Below are positions 1 to 10,752 of a DNA stretch of 64,000 nt, piece after piece. Source of the DNA: Lachnospiraceae bacterium. Lineage in GTDB: Bacteria; Bacillota; Clostridia; Lachnospirales; Lachnospiraceae. Every line of letters starts with the position of its first letter. Positions within the stretch are counted from its first letter, which is position 1. Below the pieces are notes generated by a model. That model worked only from the letters and a program-made list of their open reading frames with translations. It did no database searches and was not told where the DNA came from. The stretch lies in contig JAILFK010000035.1 of assembly GCA_024697595.1 (NCBI GenBank), positions 1 through 64,000 on the forward strand. The letters are read 5' to 3'. A program made the position numbers and the translations under genes.

Positions 1-138
<138 letters not shown>

Positions 139-208
139 ATAGAAAAATAATGCAATGTAATAGTTATAAAATTAACATAGGAAAAGTAAGGCGAAAGCCC
201 CAATTATA

Positions 209-237
209 TTGACTTTAGCGCTTTAAAATGATATAGT
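209..237 (+). promoter_or_regulatory. Sigma-A promoter of the TrpX-like transporter operon
   Basis: TTGACT at 209-214 and TATAGT at 232-237 are separated by 17 bases, a near-consensus housekeeping promoter. It lies about 30 bases before the ribosome site (AGGAGG, 255-260) of the binding protein. The leader is short and has no room for a T-box. Confidence 0.7.
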
Positions 238-269
238 GGACAAAGGTTTTTTCTAGGAGGATGTATATT

Positions 270-1262
270 ATGAAGAAGAAAATTTTAGCAATGGCAATGC
301 TAGCAGTATTTTCGCTTTCATGTTTTGCAGCTTGTGGGGAATCAGAGGAAAAAGCAAGCAGCAGTAGTGATGCAAAGTATACAGTTGGTATCTGTCAGTT
401 AGTTCAGCACGAAGCTTTAGATGCTGCAACAGAGGGATTCCAGGCTGCATTAAAGGATGAGCTTGGTGACGATGTTGAGTTTGATGTACAAAACGCATCA
501 GGTGATTCAGCAACTTGTGCTACAATCTGCAACACATTTGTGTCAAGCGGATATGATTTGATTATGGGAAATGCTACAGCTTCACTTCAGGCTGCATCAC
601 AGGCAACAGCAACAATCCCGGTAGTTGGTACTTCAATTACAGATTATGCAGTTGCTCTTGATATTTCAGACTGGAATGGTACTACAGGTATCAATGTAAC
701 AGGTGCTTCAGACTTAGCTCCACTTGATAAGCAGGCAGAACTTCTCCAGGAGATGTTCCCAGAGGCTAAGAAGGTTGGAATCGTATATTGTACAGCTGAG
801 CCAAACTCTAAGTATCAGGCAACAACAATTACAAAGAGCTTAGAAGAGATGGGATACACAGTTACAGAGTTCACATTCTCTGATTCAAATGACATTCAGA
901 GTGTTGTGACAAATGCATGTGCTGACAGCGATGTATTATATATTCCTACAGACAATCAGGCAGCTTCTGCAACAGAGACTATCAATAACGTAGCTCTTGC
1001 AGCCAAGGTTCCAATTATCTGTGGTGAAGAGGGAATCTGTTCTGGATGTGGTGTAGCTACACTTTCAATCAGCTACTACGACATGGGATACAATGCTGGT
1101 CTTATGGCAGCAGACATTTTAAAGAACGGTACAGATCCTGCAACAATGGAGATTCAGTACTCTACAGAATTTACAAAGAAGTACAATCCTGAGATCTGTG
1201 AGGCACTTGGAATTACACCTCCAGAGGGATATGTAGCTATTGAAAAATCAGAAGAGGAATAA
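270..1262 (+). CDS. TrpX-like ABC transporter substrate-binding lipoprotein
   Basis: Extracellular binding protein of the ABC_sub_bind family, which in Firmicutes usually captures tryptophan or a related aromatic or branched compound for the permease and ATPase that follow. The N-terminus is a lipoprotein signal (MKKK, hydrophobic stretch, lipobox FAAC), so the mature protein is anchored at the cysteine. The ATG at 270 is preferred over that at 261 because AGGAGG at 255-260 abuts the first and sits nine bases from the second. About 330 residues, normal for the family. A hairpin follows before the permease gene. The substrate is inferred from family only. Confidence 0.85.
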   Translation: MKKKILAMAMLAVFSLSCFAACGESEEKASSSSDAKYTVGICQLVQHEALDAATEGFQAALKDELGDDVEFDVQNASGDSATCATICNTFVSSGYDLIMGNATASLQAASQATATIPVVGTSITDYAVALDISDWNGTTGINVTGASDLAPLDKQAELLQEMFPEAKKVGIVYCTAEPNSKYQATTITKSLEEMGYTVTEFTFSDSNDIQSVVTNACADSDVLYIPTDNQAASATETINNVALAAKVPIICGEEGICSGCGVATLSISYYDMGYNAGLMAADILKNGTDPATMEIQYSTEFTKKYNPEICEALGITPPEGYVAIEKSEEE

Positions 1263-1289
1263 GAAATTCTCAATTAAATAAAGATTATC

Positions 1290-1327
1290 AACCGGATGTG
1301 CGTATGCGCGTCCGGTTAGATTTGTTT
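1290..1327 (+). terminator. Intra-operon hairpin after the binding-protein gene
   Basis: AACCGGA (1290-1296) pairs with TCCGGTT (1311-1317), with a further GCG/CGC pairing inside, followed by a T-rich run. Located between the binding protein and permease, it probably lets only part of transcription continue, giving excess binding protein over membrane components. Confidence 0.6.
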
Positions 1328-1345
1328 TAAGGTGGTTTTAAAATT

Positions 1346-2269
1346 ATGGATATTTCAGCATTATTTGCGGCTCTGCCAGGAAATGTTGCCCAGGGTATAA
1401 TCTGGGGCATTATGGCTTTAGGAGTATTTTTTACATTTAGAATATTGGACTTTGCAGATTTGACTGTTGATGGTTCATTTGCAACAGGAGGTGCAGTGGC
1501 AGCAATGCTTATAACTGGTGGTTATTCAGTGCCAGTGGCTTTGATCGCAGCAACTGTATCTGGTGTGGCAGCTGGAATCGTCACAGGTTTACTTCACACA
1601 AAGCTTGGTATACCTGGTATTCTTGCAAGTATTTTGACACAGATTTCACTGTACTCTATCAACTTGAATATTATGAAGGGTATGGCAAATGTGGCTATCA
1701 ATGGTAATAAGTACAATTTGATTGTATCTTTGCGTTATATTCCACAGGCAATTTTGATTTCTGCAATTTTCGCAGTTGTAATTATAATTGCAGCATACTG
1801 GTATTTCGGAACAGAGCAAGGAAGTGCAGTTAGAGCTACAGGAAGCAATCCAAATATGAGTCAGGCTCAGGGAATCAACATTAATGCCATGAAGGTTTTG
1901 ACACTTGGAATCTCAAATGGTGTTGTTGCATTGGCTGGTGGACTTATCGCTCAGTATCAGGGATTTGCTGATATCAACATGGGACGTGGTGCCATCGTTA
2001 TTGGTCTTGCAGCTGTAATCATCGGCGAGGTTGTAGGACATGCAATATTTGGCAAGAGAATGAACTTCATGATCAAGATGGTCTGTGTTGTATGCGGTGG
2101 TGTAATTTATTACATTGTAATTGGAATAGTTCTATGGCTTAGAATGCCAACAAATAACTTGAAATTATTTACAGCAATAATCGTTGCAATCTTTTTGGCG
2201 GTGCCTTATCTCAAGGGAAAAGCCAATAATTCCTTTAGGAAGGCAGCAAAGAGAGGGGGTAGCAACTAA
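1346..2269 (+). CDS. ABC transporter permease, TrpY-like (BPD_transp_2 type)
   Basis: Integral membrane permease of 307 residues with about eight to nine hydrophobic segments, resembling the branched-chain/ribose-type permease fold used with ABC_sub_bind binding proteins. It contains the FRILDFADLTVDGSF block near residues 30-45, typical of this YufP/TrpY-like group. Ribosome site AAGGTGG at 1329. Its stop codon overlaps the ATG of the ATPase by one base, so translation is coupled. It works with the flanking binding protein and ATPase as one importer. Confidence 0.85.
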   Translation: MDISALFAALPGNVAQGIIWGIMALGVFFTFRILDFADLTVDGSFATGGAVAAMLITGGYSVPVALIAATVSGVAAGIVTGLLHTKLGIPGILASILTQISLYSINLNIMKGMANVAINGNKYNLIVSLRYIPQAILISAIFAVVIIIAAYWYFGTEQGSAVRATGSNPNMSQAQGININAMKVLTLGISNGVVALAGGLIAQYQGFADINMGRGAIVIGLAAVIIGEVVGHAIFGKRMNFMIKMVCVVCGGVIYYIVIGIVLWLRMPTNNLKLFTAIIVAIFLAVPYLKGKANNSFRKAAKRGGSN

Positions 2270-3066
2270 TGATGTTACAAGCTTTAAACATAGAAAAGAC
2301 ATTTAATGCAGGTACAATCAATGAAAAGGTTGCTCTAAATGGTGCAACATTAGAGTTAGAAGAGGGCGAATTTGTCACAGTTATCGGAGGAAATGGTGCG
2401 GGAAAATCAACATTTCTCAACGCTGTAGCAGGTGTTTGGCCAGTTGATGGCGGAAGCATAATCATAGACGGCGAAGATGTGACAGGACTCAATGAATATA
2501 AGAGAGCAAAATATTTAGGCAGAGTGTTCCAAGATCCAATGAACGGAACAGCAGCTGATATGGAGATTATAGAAAACCTAGCTCTTGCTGCAAGACGCGG
2601 TAAGAAAAGAGGACTTGGCTGGGGAATCACCAAGAGTGAAAAGGAGCAGTATCATGAGCTTCTAAAGGAACTAGACCTTGGACTTGAGGATAGAATGACT
2701 ACCAAGGTGGGACTTTTATCAGGAGGACAGAGACAGGCCCTTACACTTCTTATGGCTACTCTTCAAAAGCCAAAGGTGTTGCTTTTAGATGAGCACACTG
2801 CAGCGCTAGATCCGAAGACAGCAGCTACTGTACTAGAGGAGACAGACAAGATTGTCACAGAGCACAACCTTACAACAATGATGGTAACTCACAACATGAG
2901 AGATGCCATCGCCCACGGTAACAGACTTATTATGATGAATGAGGGCAAGGTTATTTTAAATATTGCTGGTGAGGAGAAGAAGAGCCTCACAATTCAGGAC
3001 TTGCTTCACAAGTTTGAAGAGGTTTCAGGAACGGAGTTTACAAATGACAAAGCTATTTTGTCTTAG
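2269..3066 (+). CDS. ABC transporter ATPase, TrpZ-like
   Basis: Cytoplasmic ATPase of the same importer, 265 residues. Visible motifs are Walker A GGNGAGKST (about residue 43), signature LSGGQRQALTLLMA, Walker B VLLLDEH and the switch histidine in MVTHN. Walker B ends DEHTAALDP, so the usual catalytic Glu is present. Two consecutive ATGs (2269, 2272) could start it; the first overlaps the permease stop. The next binding-protein gene begins 30 bases downstream with no terminator, so the two importers may be co-transcribed. Confidence 0.88.
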   Translation: MMLQALNIEKTFNAGTINEKVALNGATLELEEGEFVTVIGGNGAGKSTFLNAVAGVWPVDGGSIIIDGEDVTGLNEYKRAKYLGRVFQDPMNGTAADMEIIENLALAARRGKKRGLGWGITKSEKEQYHELLKELDLGLEDRMTTKVGLLSGGQRQALTLLMATLQKPKVLLLDEHTAALDPKTAATVLEETDKIVTEHNLTTMMVTHNMRDAIAHGNRLIMMNEGKVILNIAGEEKKSLTIQDLLHKFEEVSGTEFTNDKAILS

Positions 3067-3095
3067 TAATAAAAGTAGGATAGGAGATAAATAAA

Positions 3096-3851
3096 ATGAA
3101 AAAGAAATTATTATCAATGGCACTTGTTGCAACAATGGCATTTTCAATGTTTGCAGCATGTTCATCAAGTGAGAAAAAAGAAGATGACAACACACTTGTT
3201 ATGGCTACAAATGCTACATTCCCACCATATGAGTACGTAGAGGGAAGTGAGATTGTAGGTATTGACGTTGAGATTGCAAATGCAATTGCAGACAAGCTTG
3301 GAATGGAACTTCAGATTGAAAATGTAGAGTTTGATTCAATTATCGCAGGTGTTGCTTCTGATAAATATGATATGGGTATGTCAGGAATGACAGTTACAGA
3401 GGAACGTAAGCAGAGCATTAACTTCTCAGATACATATGCTACAGCAAAGCAGGTAATTATTGTGCCAGAGGGTAGTGCAATTCAGTCAGTTGATGATCTT
3501 TCAGAGAATACAATGATTGGTGTACAGCAGGGTACAACTGGTGCTTTATATGCAGCTGATGATTACGGCGAGACAGCTGTTACTAACTTCAAGTCAGGAA
3601 CTGATGCAGTACAGGCTTTAGTAGCAGGCAAGGTTGATTGTGTAATTATCGATAACGAGCCAGCCAAGGCTTATGTCGAGTCTAACAGCGGACTCAAGAT
3701 CCTTGACACAGAATACGTTACAGAGGAATACGCAATCTGTATTGCCAAGGGTAATGATGAACTTCTTGAGAAGGTAAATGCAGCTTTGAAGGAGTTAAAG
3801 GCTGACGGAACAGTTGATTCAATCGTGAACAAATATATCACTGCAGAATAA
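3096..3851 (+). CDS. Polar amino acid ABC transporter substrate-binding lipoprotein
   Basis: A 251-residue SBP_bac_3 (HisJ/GlnH) family binding protein. Signal peptide with lipobox FAAC near residue 21, then the family hallmarks FPPYEYVEG, GIDVEIANAIADKLG and GMTVTEERK. It should deliver an amino acid (polar or cystine type; exact ligand not readable) to the permease and ATPase at 4003-5458. Ribosome site AGGAGA precedes the ATG. A strong terminator at 3932-3970 separates it from its partners. Confidence 0.88.
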   Translation: MKKKLLSMALVATMAFSMFAACSSSEKKEDDNTLVMATNATFPPYEYVEGSEIVGIDVEIANAIADKLGMELQIENVEFDSIIAGVASDKYDMGMSGMTVTEERKQSINFSDTYATAKQVIIVPEGSAIQSVDDLSENTMIGVQQGTTGALYAADDYGETAVTNFKSGTDAVQALVAGKVDCVIIDNEPAKAYVESNSGLKILDTEYVTEEYAICIAKGNDELLEKVNAALKELKADGTVDSIVNKYITAE

Positions 3852-3931
3852 GATGTGATATTATTCATGTTCTATGCAAGATAAAGCATGAACTAGAAGA
3901 GACTTTAAGTCATTTTAGATAGGCAAAATGC

Positions 3932-3970
3932 AAGGACAACATGGTTATAAATGTTGTCCTTATTTTTTTT
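3932..3970 (+). terminator. Rho-independent terminator after the binding-protein gene
   Basis: Perfect 11-base stem (3932-3942 with 3951-3961), eight-base loop, then a run of eight T. It lies between the binding-protein gene and its permease, so read-through must supply the permease mRNA unless a separate promoter exists; I see no convincing one in the 32 bases before 4003. Confidence 0.85.
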
Positions 3971-4002
3971 AGAGGCCATATAAATTTAGAAGGGATTAGA
4001 AA

Positions 4003-4725
4003 ATGAGTGATTTAGTAGCACAATTTCAATTGAATTTCATAGATGGCGATAGATGGCAACTCATAGTTCAAGGTTTGGGACGCACCTTGGTAATTGCTGT
4101 ATTTGCGGTAGTTATCGGTGTGGCAATAGGAGCCTTGTTGGCCATTATTCGTTCTACCTATGAGAAGAACGGGGAGGATATGAAAAAGAGAAGCAAAGGT
4201 AGATATGCTTTGCTTTCCGTTTTAAATTTCTTTGCCAAAATATATTTGACAATAATAAGAGGAACTCCTGTAGTAGTTCAATTGATGATAATATATTTCA
4301 TCATTTTCGCAGGATCAAACAACGATACTTTGGTGGCGGTTATCGCCTTTGGTATCAACTCTGGTGCTTATGTGGCAGAGATTATAAGAGGTGGAATTAT
4401 GTCCATCGACGAAGGTCAGTTTGAGGCGGGTAGATCTTTAGGATTCAACTATGCTCAGACAATGATTTACATCATTATCCCACAGGTGTTCAAGGTGATT
4501 TTACCTACTTTATGTAACGAGTTTATCGTGCTCTTAAAGGAGACATCTGTTGCAGGTTATATCGGTATTATGGATTTGACCAAGGCAGGAGATTTGATTA
4601 GAGGAAGAACATTTTCACCATTTATGCCTCTTATAGCAGTGGCACTTATATACCTTGTGATGGTAATGATTTTGACAGCGCTAGTTGGCCGTCTAGAAAG
4701 GAGTCTTAGAAAGAATGAACGATAA
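4003..4725 (+). CDS. Amino acid ABC transporter permease (HisM/GlnP family)
   Basis: Membrane permease of 240 residues with about five transmembrane segments. The family EAA-type loop is seen as [21 protein letters not shown] (about residues 143-163), and the N-terminal GRTL and [12 protein letters not shown] blocks are typical of the HEQRo group for polar amino acids. Its 3' end overlaps the ATPase gene by 11 bases. A charged insert (about residues 50-70, [13 protein letters not shown]) lies between the first membrane segments, common in clostridial members. Confidence 0.9.
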   Translation: MSDLVAQFQLNFIDGDRWQLIVQGLGRTLVIAVFAVVIGVAIGALLAIIRSTYEKNGEDMKKRSKGRYALLSVLNFFAKIYLTIIRGTPVVVQLMIIYFIIFAGSNNDTLVAVIAFGINSGAYVAEIIRGGIMSIDEGQFEAGRSLGFNYAQTMIYIIIPQVFKVILPTLCNEFIVLLKETSVAGYIGIMDLTKAGDLIRGRTFSPFMPLIAVALIYLVMVMILTALVGRLERSLRKNER

Positions 4726-5458
4726 TGTATTGATACAGGTTAAAGATCTAAAGAAACATTATAATGATGGAGAAATCAAGGCTCTTGATGGAATTAATAT
4801 GGAGATAGACCAGGGCGAGGTGGTTGTAATTATCGGACCATCTGGAAGTGGTAAATCTACATTTTTGCGCTCATTAAATTTATTGGAAATGCCAACATCA
4901 GGCCAGATTTTAGTGGACGGTGTTGATATTACTAATCCTAAGATTGATATTAATTTGCATCGTCAAAAAATGGGAATGGTATTCCAACATTTTAATCTAT
5001 TCCCAAATATGACAATTATGAAAAATATGACTCTTGCTCCTATGAAACTTCTTGGTAAGTCCAAGGAGGAAGCAGAGGCAAAAGCAAAAGAACTTCTAGC
5101 AGTAGTAGGACTTGAGGACAGAGGAGATGCATATCCAAATCAGTTGTCAGGTGGACAGAAGCAGAGAGTTGCAATTGTCAGAGCTTTGTGTATGGAGCCA
5201 GAGATTTTACTTTTCGATGAGCCTACATCCGCTTTAGACCCTGAGATGGTTGGAGAGGTGTTAGACGTAATGAAAAAGCTTGCTGAGGATGGAATGACTA
5301 TGGCGGTGGTGACTCATGAGATGGGATTTGCCAGAGAAGTTGCCAGCAGAGTGGTATTTATGGATGACGGTGTTGTCATAGAGGAAAATACACCATCAGA
5401 AATTTTTGAAAATCCACAGAGTGATAGATTGAAGAATTTTTTGGCGAAGGTCTTATAA
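4715..5458 (+). CDS. Amino acid ABC transporter ATPase (GlnQ-like)
   Basis: ATPase of 247 residues partnering the preceding permease. Walker [11 protein letters not shown]-loop [11 protein letters not shown], signature [15 protein letters not shown], Walker [15 protein letters not shown] and switch VTHEMGFA are all intact. The [10 protein letters not shown] form of the Q-loop is characteristic of polar amino acid ATPases. The start overlaps the permease 3' end. The gene is the last of the transporter block; the next gene has its own promoter. Confidence 0.92.
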   Translation: MNDNVLIQVKDLKKHYNDGEIKALDGINMEIDQGEVVVIIGPSGSGKSTFLRSLNLLEMPTSGQILVDGVDITNPKIDINLHRQKMGMVFQHFNLFPNMTIMKNMTLAPMKLLGKSKEEAEAKAKELLAVVGLEDRGDAYPNQLSGGQKQRVAIVRALCMEPEILLFDEPTSALDPEMVGEVLDVMKKLAEDGMTMAVVTHEMGFAREVASRVVFMDDGVVIEENTPSEIFENPQSDRLKNFLAKVL

Positions 5459-5565
5459 AAAATAGTTTTGACATAACTTGAAAAATACTCGAAACATTAA
5501 ATTAGTGTAAATATTAAATTTTTATAAAATTTTGTAGAAATAACTATGAAAGGCTAGTCGTACCC

Positions 5566-5594
5566 TTGCTTTTAAAAATACAGTAAAATATAAT
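5566..5594 (+). promoter_or_regulatory. Sigma-A promoter of ftsH
   Basis: TTGCTT (5566-5571), 17-base spacer, TATAAT (5589-5594), 31 bases before the ftsH ATG and upstream of its GGGAGG ribosome site. Confidence 0.7.
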
Positions 5595-5625
5595 GGTCTA
5601 AGCAAAAGGTGTACGGGAGGTACGA

Positions 5626-7608
5626 ATGGATAATAAGATGCCAGGGCAGGGAAATAACGGACCTGAAAATAATAAAGATAACAATGGCGGTGGCAATAGA
5701 CGTCAGCCATTTATGATGTTTGCGTTGTTTGCGCTTATAGCAATGTTTTTAACTAGTTTGTTTTACAACAATGCTGGTTCAAGCAATGTGGAAGCTATCA
5801 AGTATTCAGAGTTCATCGATCTTGTAGAAAAGGATCAGGTTGAATCTGTTGTCTTTGATGGAGATCAGATAAATATTGAATTGAAAAAAGAAAGCGAGCA
5901 CAAGGCTTCTGATGAGAAGGAAGCAGTGGCTGAAATGTATAAGCAAAGCACTGGTAAGGACATGAAAATAACTTACTACACTGCTTATATTCATTACGAA
6001 GATTTGATGCCATTATTGTTGGAGCATAACGTGGAAATTGATGGTGAGATACCAGATTCTACATCAGCTGTAATATACAATATTTTAAGCTTTGTTTTTC
6101 CGTTAGTTATATTGTGGTTATTATTCTCTCTTCTTATGAAAAAGATGGGTGGAGGAGCCATGGGTGTTGGAAAGTCCAATGCCAAGGTATATGTTGAAAA
6201 ATCTACAGGTGTTACATTTACAGATGTGGCAGGACAGGATGAGGCCAAGGAATCGCTGCAGGAAGTTGTTGACTTTTTGCACAATCCTCAAAAGTATACA
6301 GAGATTGGTGCCAAGTTGCCAAAGGGTGCTCTATTGGTGGGCCCTCCTGGAACAGGAAAGACTTTGCTTGCCAAGGCTGTAGCTGGAGAGGCGGGAGTGC
6401 CATTTTTCTCACTTGCAGGTTCTGATTTTGTGGAAATGTTTGTAGGTGTTGGTGCTTCTCGTGTTAGAGATTTGTTTAAGGAAGCGCAAAAGGCTGCTCC
6501 ATGTATTATCTTTATCGATGAGATTGATGCCATTGGAAAGAGCCGTGATTCTAGATATGGTGGTGGAAATGATGAGCGCGAGCAGACATTGAACCAGTTG
6601 CTTGCTGAGATGGATGGTTTCGACTGCTCGAAGGGTCTTTTGATTCTCGCTGCTACCAACAGACCAGAAGTGTTGGATAAGGCATTGCTTCGTCCAGGAC
6701 GTTTTGATAGAAGAATTATTGTGGACAGACCAGATCAAAAGGGACGTCTCGAGACATTAAAGGTACATTCTAAGGATGTGGCTATGGACGAGACAGTTGA
6801 CTTGGAGGCACTTGCTCTTGCATCTGCAGGTTTGGTTGGTTCTGATTTGGCAAATATTATAAATGAAGCTGCTATTATTGCAGTAAAGAATAATCGTCAG
6901 TGTGTAAATCAGGATGATTTGTTTGAGGCCTTTGAACTTGTTGCCGTAGGTGGCAAGGAGAAGAAGGATAGAGCCATGAGCGAGAAGGAGAGACGTATTG
7001 TCTCTTATCACGAAGTTGGCCATGCTCTGGTTTCGGCGTTGCAAAAGAATACTGAGCCAGTTCAAAAGATTACAATTGTTCCTCGTACAATGGGTGCTTT
7101 GGGATATACACTTCAAACTCCAGAGGAGGAGAAGTTTTTAGAAACCAAGGATGAGTTGATTGCCAAGATCACTACATACATGGGTGGTAGAGCAGCTGAG
7201 GATATCGTGTTTGAATCCTCTACCAGTGGTGCTGCCAATGATATTGAAAATGCTACAAGTATTGCTAGAAATATGGTTACAAGATTTGGTATGTCAGAGA
7301 AGTTTGGCATGATGGGACTGGCAACTGTTGAGAGTCAGTATCTTGAGGGAAGAGCTTCTATGACTTGTGGTGAGCAGACCGCAGCCCAGGTGGATCAGGA
7401 AGTATATACAATTATTTCTGATTGCTATAACAATGCAAAAGATATGCTTGAGGATAACAGAGAGGTACTAGACAAGATATCTGATTATCTATTTGAGCAT
7501 GAGACAATTACTGGAAAAGAATTTATGAAAATCTTTAATAAACTCAAAGGTATTGAGGATGAGGATGATGAGCAAGATCCAGATGAATTGTTTGAGACAG
7601 AAGAATAA
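5626..7608 (+). CDS. ftsH: ATP-dependent zinc metalloprotease FtsH
   Basis: Membrane-bound AAA+ protease that degrades misfolded and regulatory membrane or cytosolic proteins. In order: Asn/Gly-rich cytosolic start (1-25), membrane segment about 29-48, extracytoplasmic FtsH_ext domain, second segment about 147-167, AAA domain with Walker A GPPGTGKT (about 239-246), Walker [12 protein letters not shown] and arginine-finger region, then the zinc site HEVGH near residues 462-466, and an acidic tail. Length 660 is normal. GGGAGG and the ATG at 5626 fix the start. Followed by a terminator, so monocistronic or nearly so. Confidence 0.96.
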   Translation: MDNKMPGQGNNGPENNKDNNGGGNRRQPFMMFALFALIAMFLTSLFYNNAGSSNVEAIKYSEFIDLVEKDQVESVVFDGDQINIELKKESEHKASDEKEAVAEMYKQSTGKDMKITYYTAYIHYEDLMPLLLEHNVEIDGEIPDSTSAVIYNILSFVFPLVILWLLFSLLMKKMGGGAMGVGKSNAKVYVEKSTGVTFTDVAGQDEAKESLQEVVDFLHNPQKYTEIGAKLPKGALLVGPPGTGKTLLAKAVAGEAGVPFFSLAGSDFVEMFVGVGASRVRDLFKEAQKAAPCIIFIDEIDAIGKSRDSRYGGGNDEREQTLNQLLAEMDGFDCSKGLLILAATNRPEVLDKALLRPGRFDRRIIVDRPDQKGRLETLKVHSKDVAMDETVDLEALALASAGLVGSDLANIINEAAIIAVKNNRQCVNQDDLFEAFELVAVGGKEKKDRAMSEKERRIVSYHEVGHALVSALQKNTEPVQKITIVPRTMGALGYTLQTPEEEKFLETKDELIAKITTYMGGRAAEDIVFESSTSGAANDIENATSIARNMVTRFGMSEKFGMMGLATVESQYLEGRASMTCGEQTAAQVDQEVYTIISDCYNNAKDMLEDNREVLDKISDYLFEHETITGKEFMKIFNKLKGIEDEDDEQDPDELFETEE

Positions 7609-7632
7609 TATTTTATAAATATAAAATGCTAG

Positions 7633-7669
7633 ATAGGCCGCGCGGTTATGCCGTAGCGGCCTATGTTTT
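7633..7669 (+). terminator. Terminator after ftsH
   Basis: ATAGGCCGC (7633-7641) pairs perfectly with GCGGCCTAT (7656-7664), followed by GTTTTC. Stem is strong, the T tract short. Confidence 0.7.
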
Positions 7670-7686
7670 CAGTGAAGAGGTAGTAT

Positions 7687-9555
7687 ATGGAGTTTGACAT
7701 ACAGGAAGAACTGGCCAAGGTTCCATCTTCGCCGGGTGTCTATATCATGCATGACAGCAGGGATGCTATCATCTATGTGGGTAAGGCCAAGAGTCTAACT
7801 AATAGATTGCATCAATATTTTCAACCCAGTCATGATGAGGGAATAAAGAAGGCTCAGATGGTAAAACAAATTGCATATTTTGAATATATTGTCTGCGACT
7901 CAGAACTTGAGGCGCTGGTGTTGGAGTGCAACCTTATCAAGGAACACAGACCGAAATACAATACCATGCTTAGAGATGACAAGACCTATCCTTATATTAA
8001 GGTGACTTTGGGCGAGATGTATCCAAGGGTGTTGTTTTCTAGAGAGTTGAAGAAGGACAAGTCTAGATATTTTGGACCATTTACCTCAGCAAAGGCGGTA
8101 AAGGATACCATTGAGTTAGTTCAAAAACTTTATCATTTACGGACTTGTGCACAGAAATTTCCAGATAGTTTCGGCAAGAAGCGACCTTGTTTAAATTTTC
8201 ATATGGGGTTGTGCCCGGGAGTGTGTACGGGAAATGTGCCTGAGGAAGAATATTTAAAGAGTGTCCAGGAGGCCATGGAGTTTTTGGAAGGACATTATCA
8301 GCCAGTGGTGAAAATGCTTGAGGATAAGATGAAGGCTGCTTCTGAAAATTTGGATTTTGAGAAAGCAGCTGAGTATAGAGACTTGCTCGGAAGTGTGAAA
8401 TCTTGCCTGCAAAAGCAAAAGATTACCAACACTACAGAAAGTGATGACAGAGATATTGTGGCTTTGGCAACAGAGGAAGATGATGCGGTGGTTCAAGTAT
8501 TTTTCATAAGAAATGGAAAACTTATTGGCAGAGAGCATTTCTTTATGAATGTTCGTATAGATGAGAGTGAGGAGGATATTCTTGGCAGATTTTTACAGCA
8601 GTTTTATGCTGGAACTCCATTTGTTCCAAAGGAGATTTTTCTTCAGATAGAGCTTGAAGATGTAAAGGCATATGAAGATTGGTTGAGCCAAAAAAGAGGA
8701 CAGCGTGTATATATAAAGGTTCCAGTCAGAGGGCAGAAAAACAAGCTGGTGGAGATGGCTCAAAAAAATGCCAGATTGGTTTTAGATCAGGACAAAGAAA
8801 GAATTAAAAAAGAACAGGGCAGAACCATCGGCGCAATGAGAGAGATTTCAAAATTGCTTGATTTGGATAGTTTAAACCGTATGGAAGCCTATGATATTTC
8901 CAATATTAATGGTTATCAGACGGTGGGTTCCATGGTGGTATTTGAGCAGGGGAGACCACTTCGCTCGGATTATAGAAAATTCAAGTTGAAAACTGTTACA
9001 GGTCCCGATGACTATGGCTCTATGCGAGAAGTACTCACCAGAAGATTTAAACATGGTATGGAGGAAAGACAGGAATTAGAGGCTAAAGGATTAGATGAAT
9101 CCACAGGAAGTTTCACTCGTTTTCCAGATGTGATTATGATGGACGGTGGACGAGGACAGGTAAATATCTGTGAGGAAGTTTTGTCGGAATTGGGATTAAA
9201 TATTCCTGTGTGCGGCATGGTAAAAGACGATCATCATAGAACCAGAGGATTATATTTTCACAATGTGGAGATTCCTATAGATAAACATTCAGAAGGATTT
9301 CATTTGATTACCAGGCTGCAGGATGAGGCTCATAGATTTGCTATCGAGTATCACAGAAGTCTCAGGTCCAAGGGGCAGGTAAAAAGTTTCTTGGACGATA
9401 TAGAGGGCATTGGCCCGGCTAGAAGAAAGGCCTTGATGAAGCGTTATGAGTCCGCTGAGGAGATGTCCAAGGCGACGGTGGAAGAGCTGCAGCAGGTGGA
9501 GTCCATGGATCAAAAATCAGCTCAGGCTGTATATGATTATTTTAGAACTTCTTAG
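7687..9555 (+). CDS. uvrC: UvrABC excinuclease subunit C
   Basis: Makes both incisions in nucleotide excision repair after UvrA/UvrB mark the lesion. The 622 residues follow the family layout: GIY-YIG nuclease domain (SPGVYIM and [10 protein letters not shown], residues 13-40), cysteine-bearing linker (about 150-180), UVR motif near 205-240, RNase H-like second nuclease with the DISN and MDGGRGQ blocks (about 395-500), and C-terminal helix-hairpin-helix ([13 protein letters not shown]). Ribosome site GAGG before the ATG. A separate promoter serves the next gene. Confidence 0.96.
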   Translation: MEFDIQEELAKVPSSPGVYIMHDSRDAIIYVGKAKSLTNRLHQYFQPSHDEGIKKAQMVKQIAYFEYIVCDSELEALVLECNLIKEHRPKYNTMLRDDKTYPYIKVTLGEMYPRVLFSRELKKDKSRYFGPFTSAKAVKDTIELVQKLYHLRTCAQKFPDSFGKKRPCLNFHMGLCPGVCTGNVPEEEYLKSVQEAMEFLEGHYQPVVKMLEDKMKAASENLDFEKAAEYRDLLGSVKSCLQKQKITNTTESDDRDIVALATEEDDAVVQVFFIRNGKLIGREHFFMNVRIDESEEDILGRFLQQFYAGTPFVPKEIFLQIELEDVKAYEDWLSQKRGQRVYIKVPVRGQKNKLVEMAQKNARLVLDQDKERIKKEQGRTIGAMREISKLLDLDSLNRMEAYDISNINGYQTVGSMVVFEQGRPLRSDYRKFKLKTVTGPDDYGSMREVLTRRFKHGMEERQELEAKGLDESTGSFTRFPDVIMMDGGRGQVNICEEVLSELGLNIPVCGMVKDDHHRTRGLYFHNVEIPIDKHSEGFHLITRLQDEAHRFAIEYHRSLRSKGQVKSFLDDIEGIGPARRKALMKRYESAEEMSKATVEELQQVESMDQKSAQAVYDYFRTS

Positions 9556-9616
9556 GCTTTGTAAAATTTATACATAAGATTGTAAAAAAATCGTGTTTTT
9601 TGGTATTTTAGGCAAA

Positions 9617-9644
9617 TTGACTTTTAATTTATATGCCATAAAAT
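9617..9644 (+). promoter_or_regulatory. Promoter of the hprK operon
   Basis: TTGACT at 9617-9622, 16-base spacer, TAAAAT at 9639-9644. It sits about 78 bases before hprK and would drive the seven-gene run ending at the terminator at 16111-16158. Confidence 0.6.
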
Positions 9645-9721
9645 AGAGGATAGGAGTTGTCTATATCTTAGAGAATTTATATAGCTATAGACGTACAATA
9701 TAGCGTTTGGTGGAGGAATAT

Positions 9722-10663
9722 ATGGATCAGGTAGAAGGAGTAAAGTTATCTCTGTTGGCCAATAAACTAGGCCTTGTTAATTTTACAGAAGAGATTGATT
9801 TAGATGAACATTATGTGCATTTGGCAGATGTGAATAGACCTGCTTTGCAGTTGCATGGTTTCTATGAACATTTTGAGGAAAATAGAATTCAGCTTGTGGG
9901 TATGGTTGAGGAGGCTTATTTAAATAGTAAGACCAAGGAAGAACGTGCTCAGATTTTTGACAAGTTGTTGAGTTATGATATTCCTTGTTTGATTATATGT
10001 AGAGGATTTGATCCGGAAGATACGCTTTTGGAGAGCGCTAGAAAACACAATGTACCTGTGCTTGGAACGGAGCGCGGTACCTCTGAGTTTATGTCAGAAC
10101 TTATTTTTGAGTTAAATGTTGAACTTGCACCATGTACAACAATACACGGAGTATTGGTTGATGTATACGGCGAGGGACTTCTCATAACAGGTGAGAGCGG
10201 TATCGGAAAAAGTGAGGCTGCTCTTGAGCTTATCAAGAGAGGTCACAGACTTGTTGCTGACGATGTGGTTGAAATTAGAAAGACCAGTAGCCAGACCTTA
10301 ATGGGACAGGCACCAAAGATTACAAAGCATTTGATTGAGCTTCGTGGTATCGGAATTATCGATGTGAAGAGTTTGTTTGGTGTTGAGTGTGTAAAGGAAC
10401 GTCAAAAGATAGATTTTGTTATTAAGTTGGAGGATTGGCGTAAGGAAGCGGACTATGATCGTCTCGGTTTAAATGAGGAGCATATGGACATCCTTGGACA
10501 GAAGGTGGTATGTCACTCACTTCCAATTCGACCAGGTAGAAACCTGGCGGTTATCTGTGAGACAGCAGCTGTAAACCATCGTCAGAAGAAAATGGGATAT
10601 AACGCGGCACAGGAGTTGTACCGTAGAGTTCAAAGTAATATTGATTCTGGCGGAGAAAACTAG
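9722..10663 (+). CDS. hprK: HPr kinase/phosphorylase
   Basis: Bifunctional enzyme that phosphorylates or dephosphorylates the regulatory serine of HPr/Crh, setting carbon catabolite repression. N-terminal domain to about residue 130, then the kinase core with P-loop GESGIGKS at residues 157-164, DDVVEIR, and the K/P-loop signature ELRGIGIIDV. Of the possible starts, ATG 9722 is chosen over the upstream TTG 9707 because GGAGG at 9712-9716 serves it. 313 residues, normal. A likely substrate, the Crh-like protein at 14836, is in the same operon. Confidence 0.95.
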   Translation: MDQVEGVKLSLLANKLGLVNFTEEIDLDEHYVHLADVNRPALQLHGFYEHFEENRIQLVGMVEEAYLNSKTKEERAQIFDKLLSYDIPCLIICRGFDPEDTLLESARKHNVPVLGTERGTSEFMSELIFELNVELAPCTTIHGVLVDVYGEGLLITGESGIGKSEAALELIKRGHRLVADDVVEIRKTSSQTLMGQAPKITKHLIELRGIGIIDVKSLFGVECVKERQKIDFVIKLEDWRKEADYDRLGLNEEHMDILGQKVVCHSLPIRPGRNLAVICETAAVNHRQKKMGYNAAQELYRRVQSNIDSGGEN

Positions 10664-10668
10664 AGTTA

Positions 10669-10732
10669 GATTAATTGCTTAAAAGAAAAATTAATTAATG
10701 GTTAAATTGATTAATTGAAAGATAGATTAATT
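10669..10732 (+). repeat. Repeated GATTAATT octamers between hprK and the aminopeptidase gene
   Basis: GATTAATT occurs at 10669-10676, 10709-10716 and 10725-10732, with a related TTAATTAAT at 10691. The 89-base gap is otherwise very AT-rich. Could be a protein-binding cluster or simple low complexity. Confidence 0.4.
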
Positions 10733-10752
10733 ACTAAAGGGAGGGACACAAG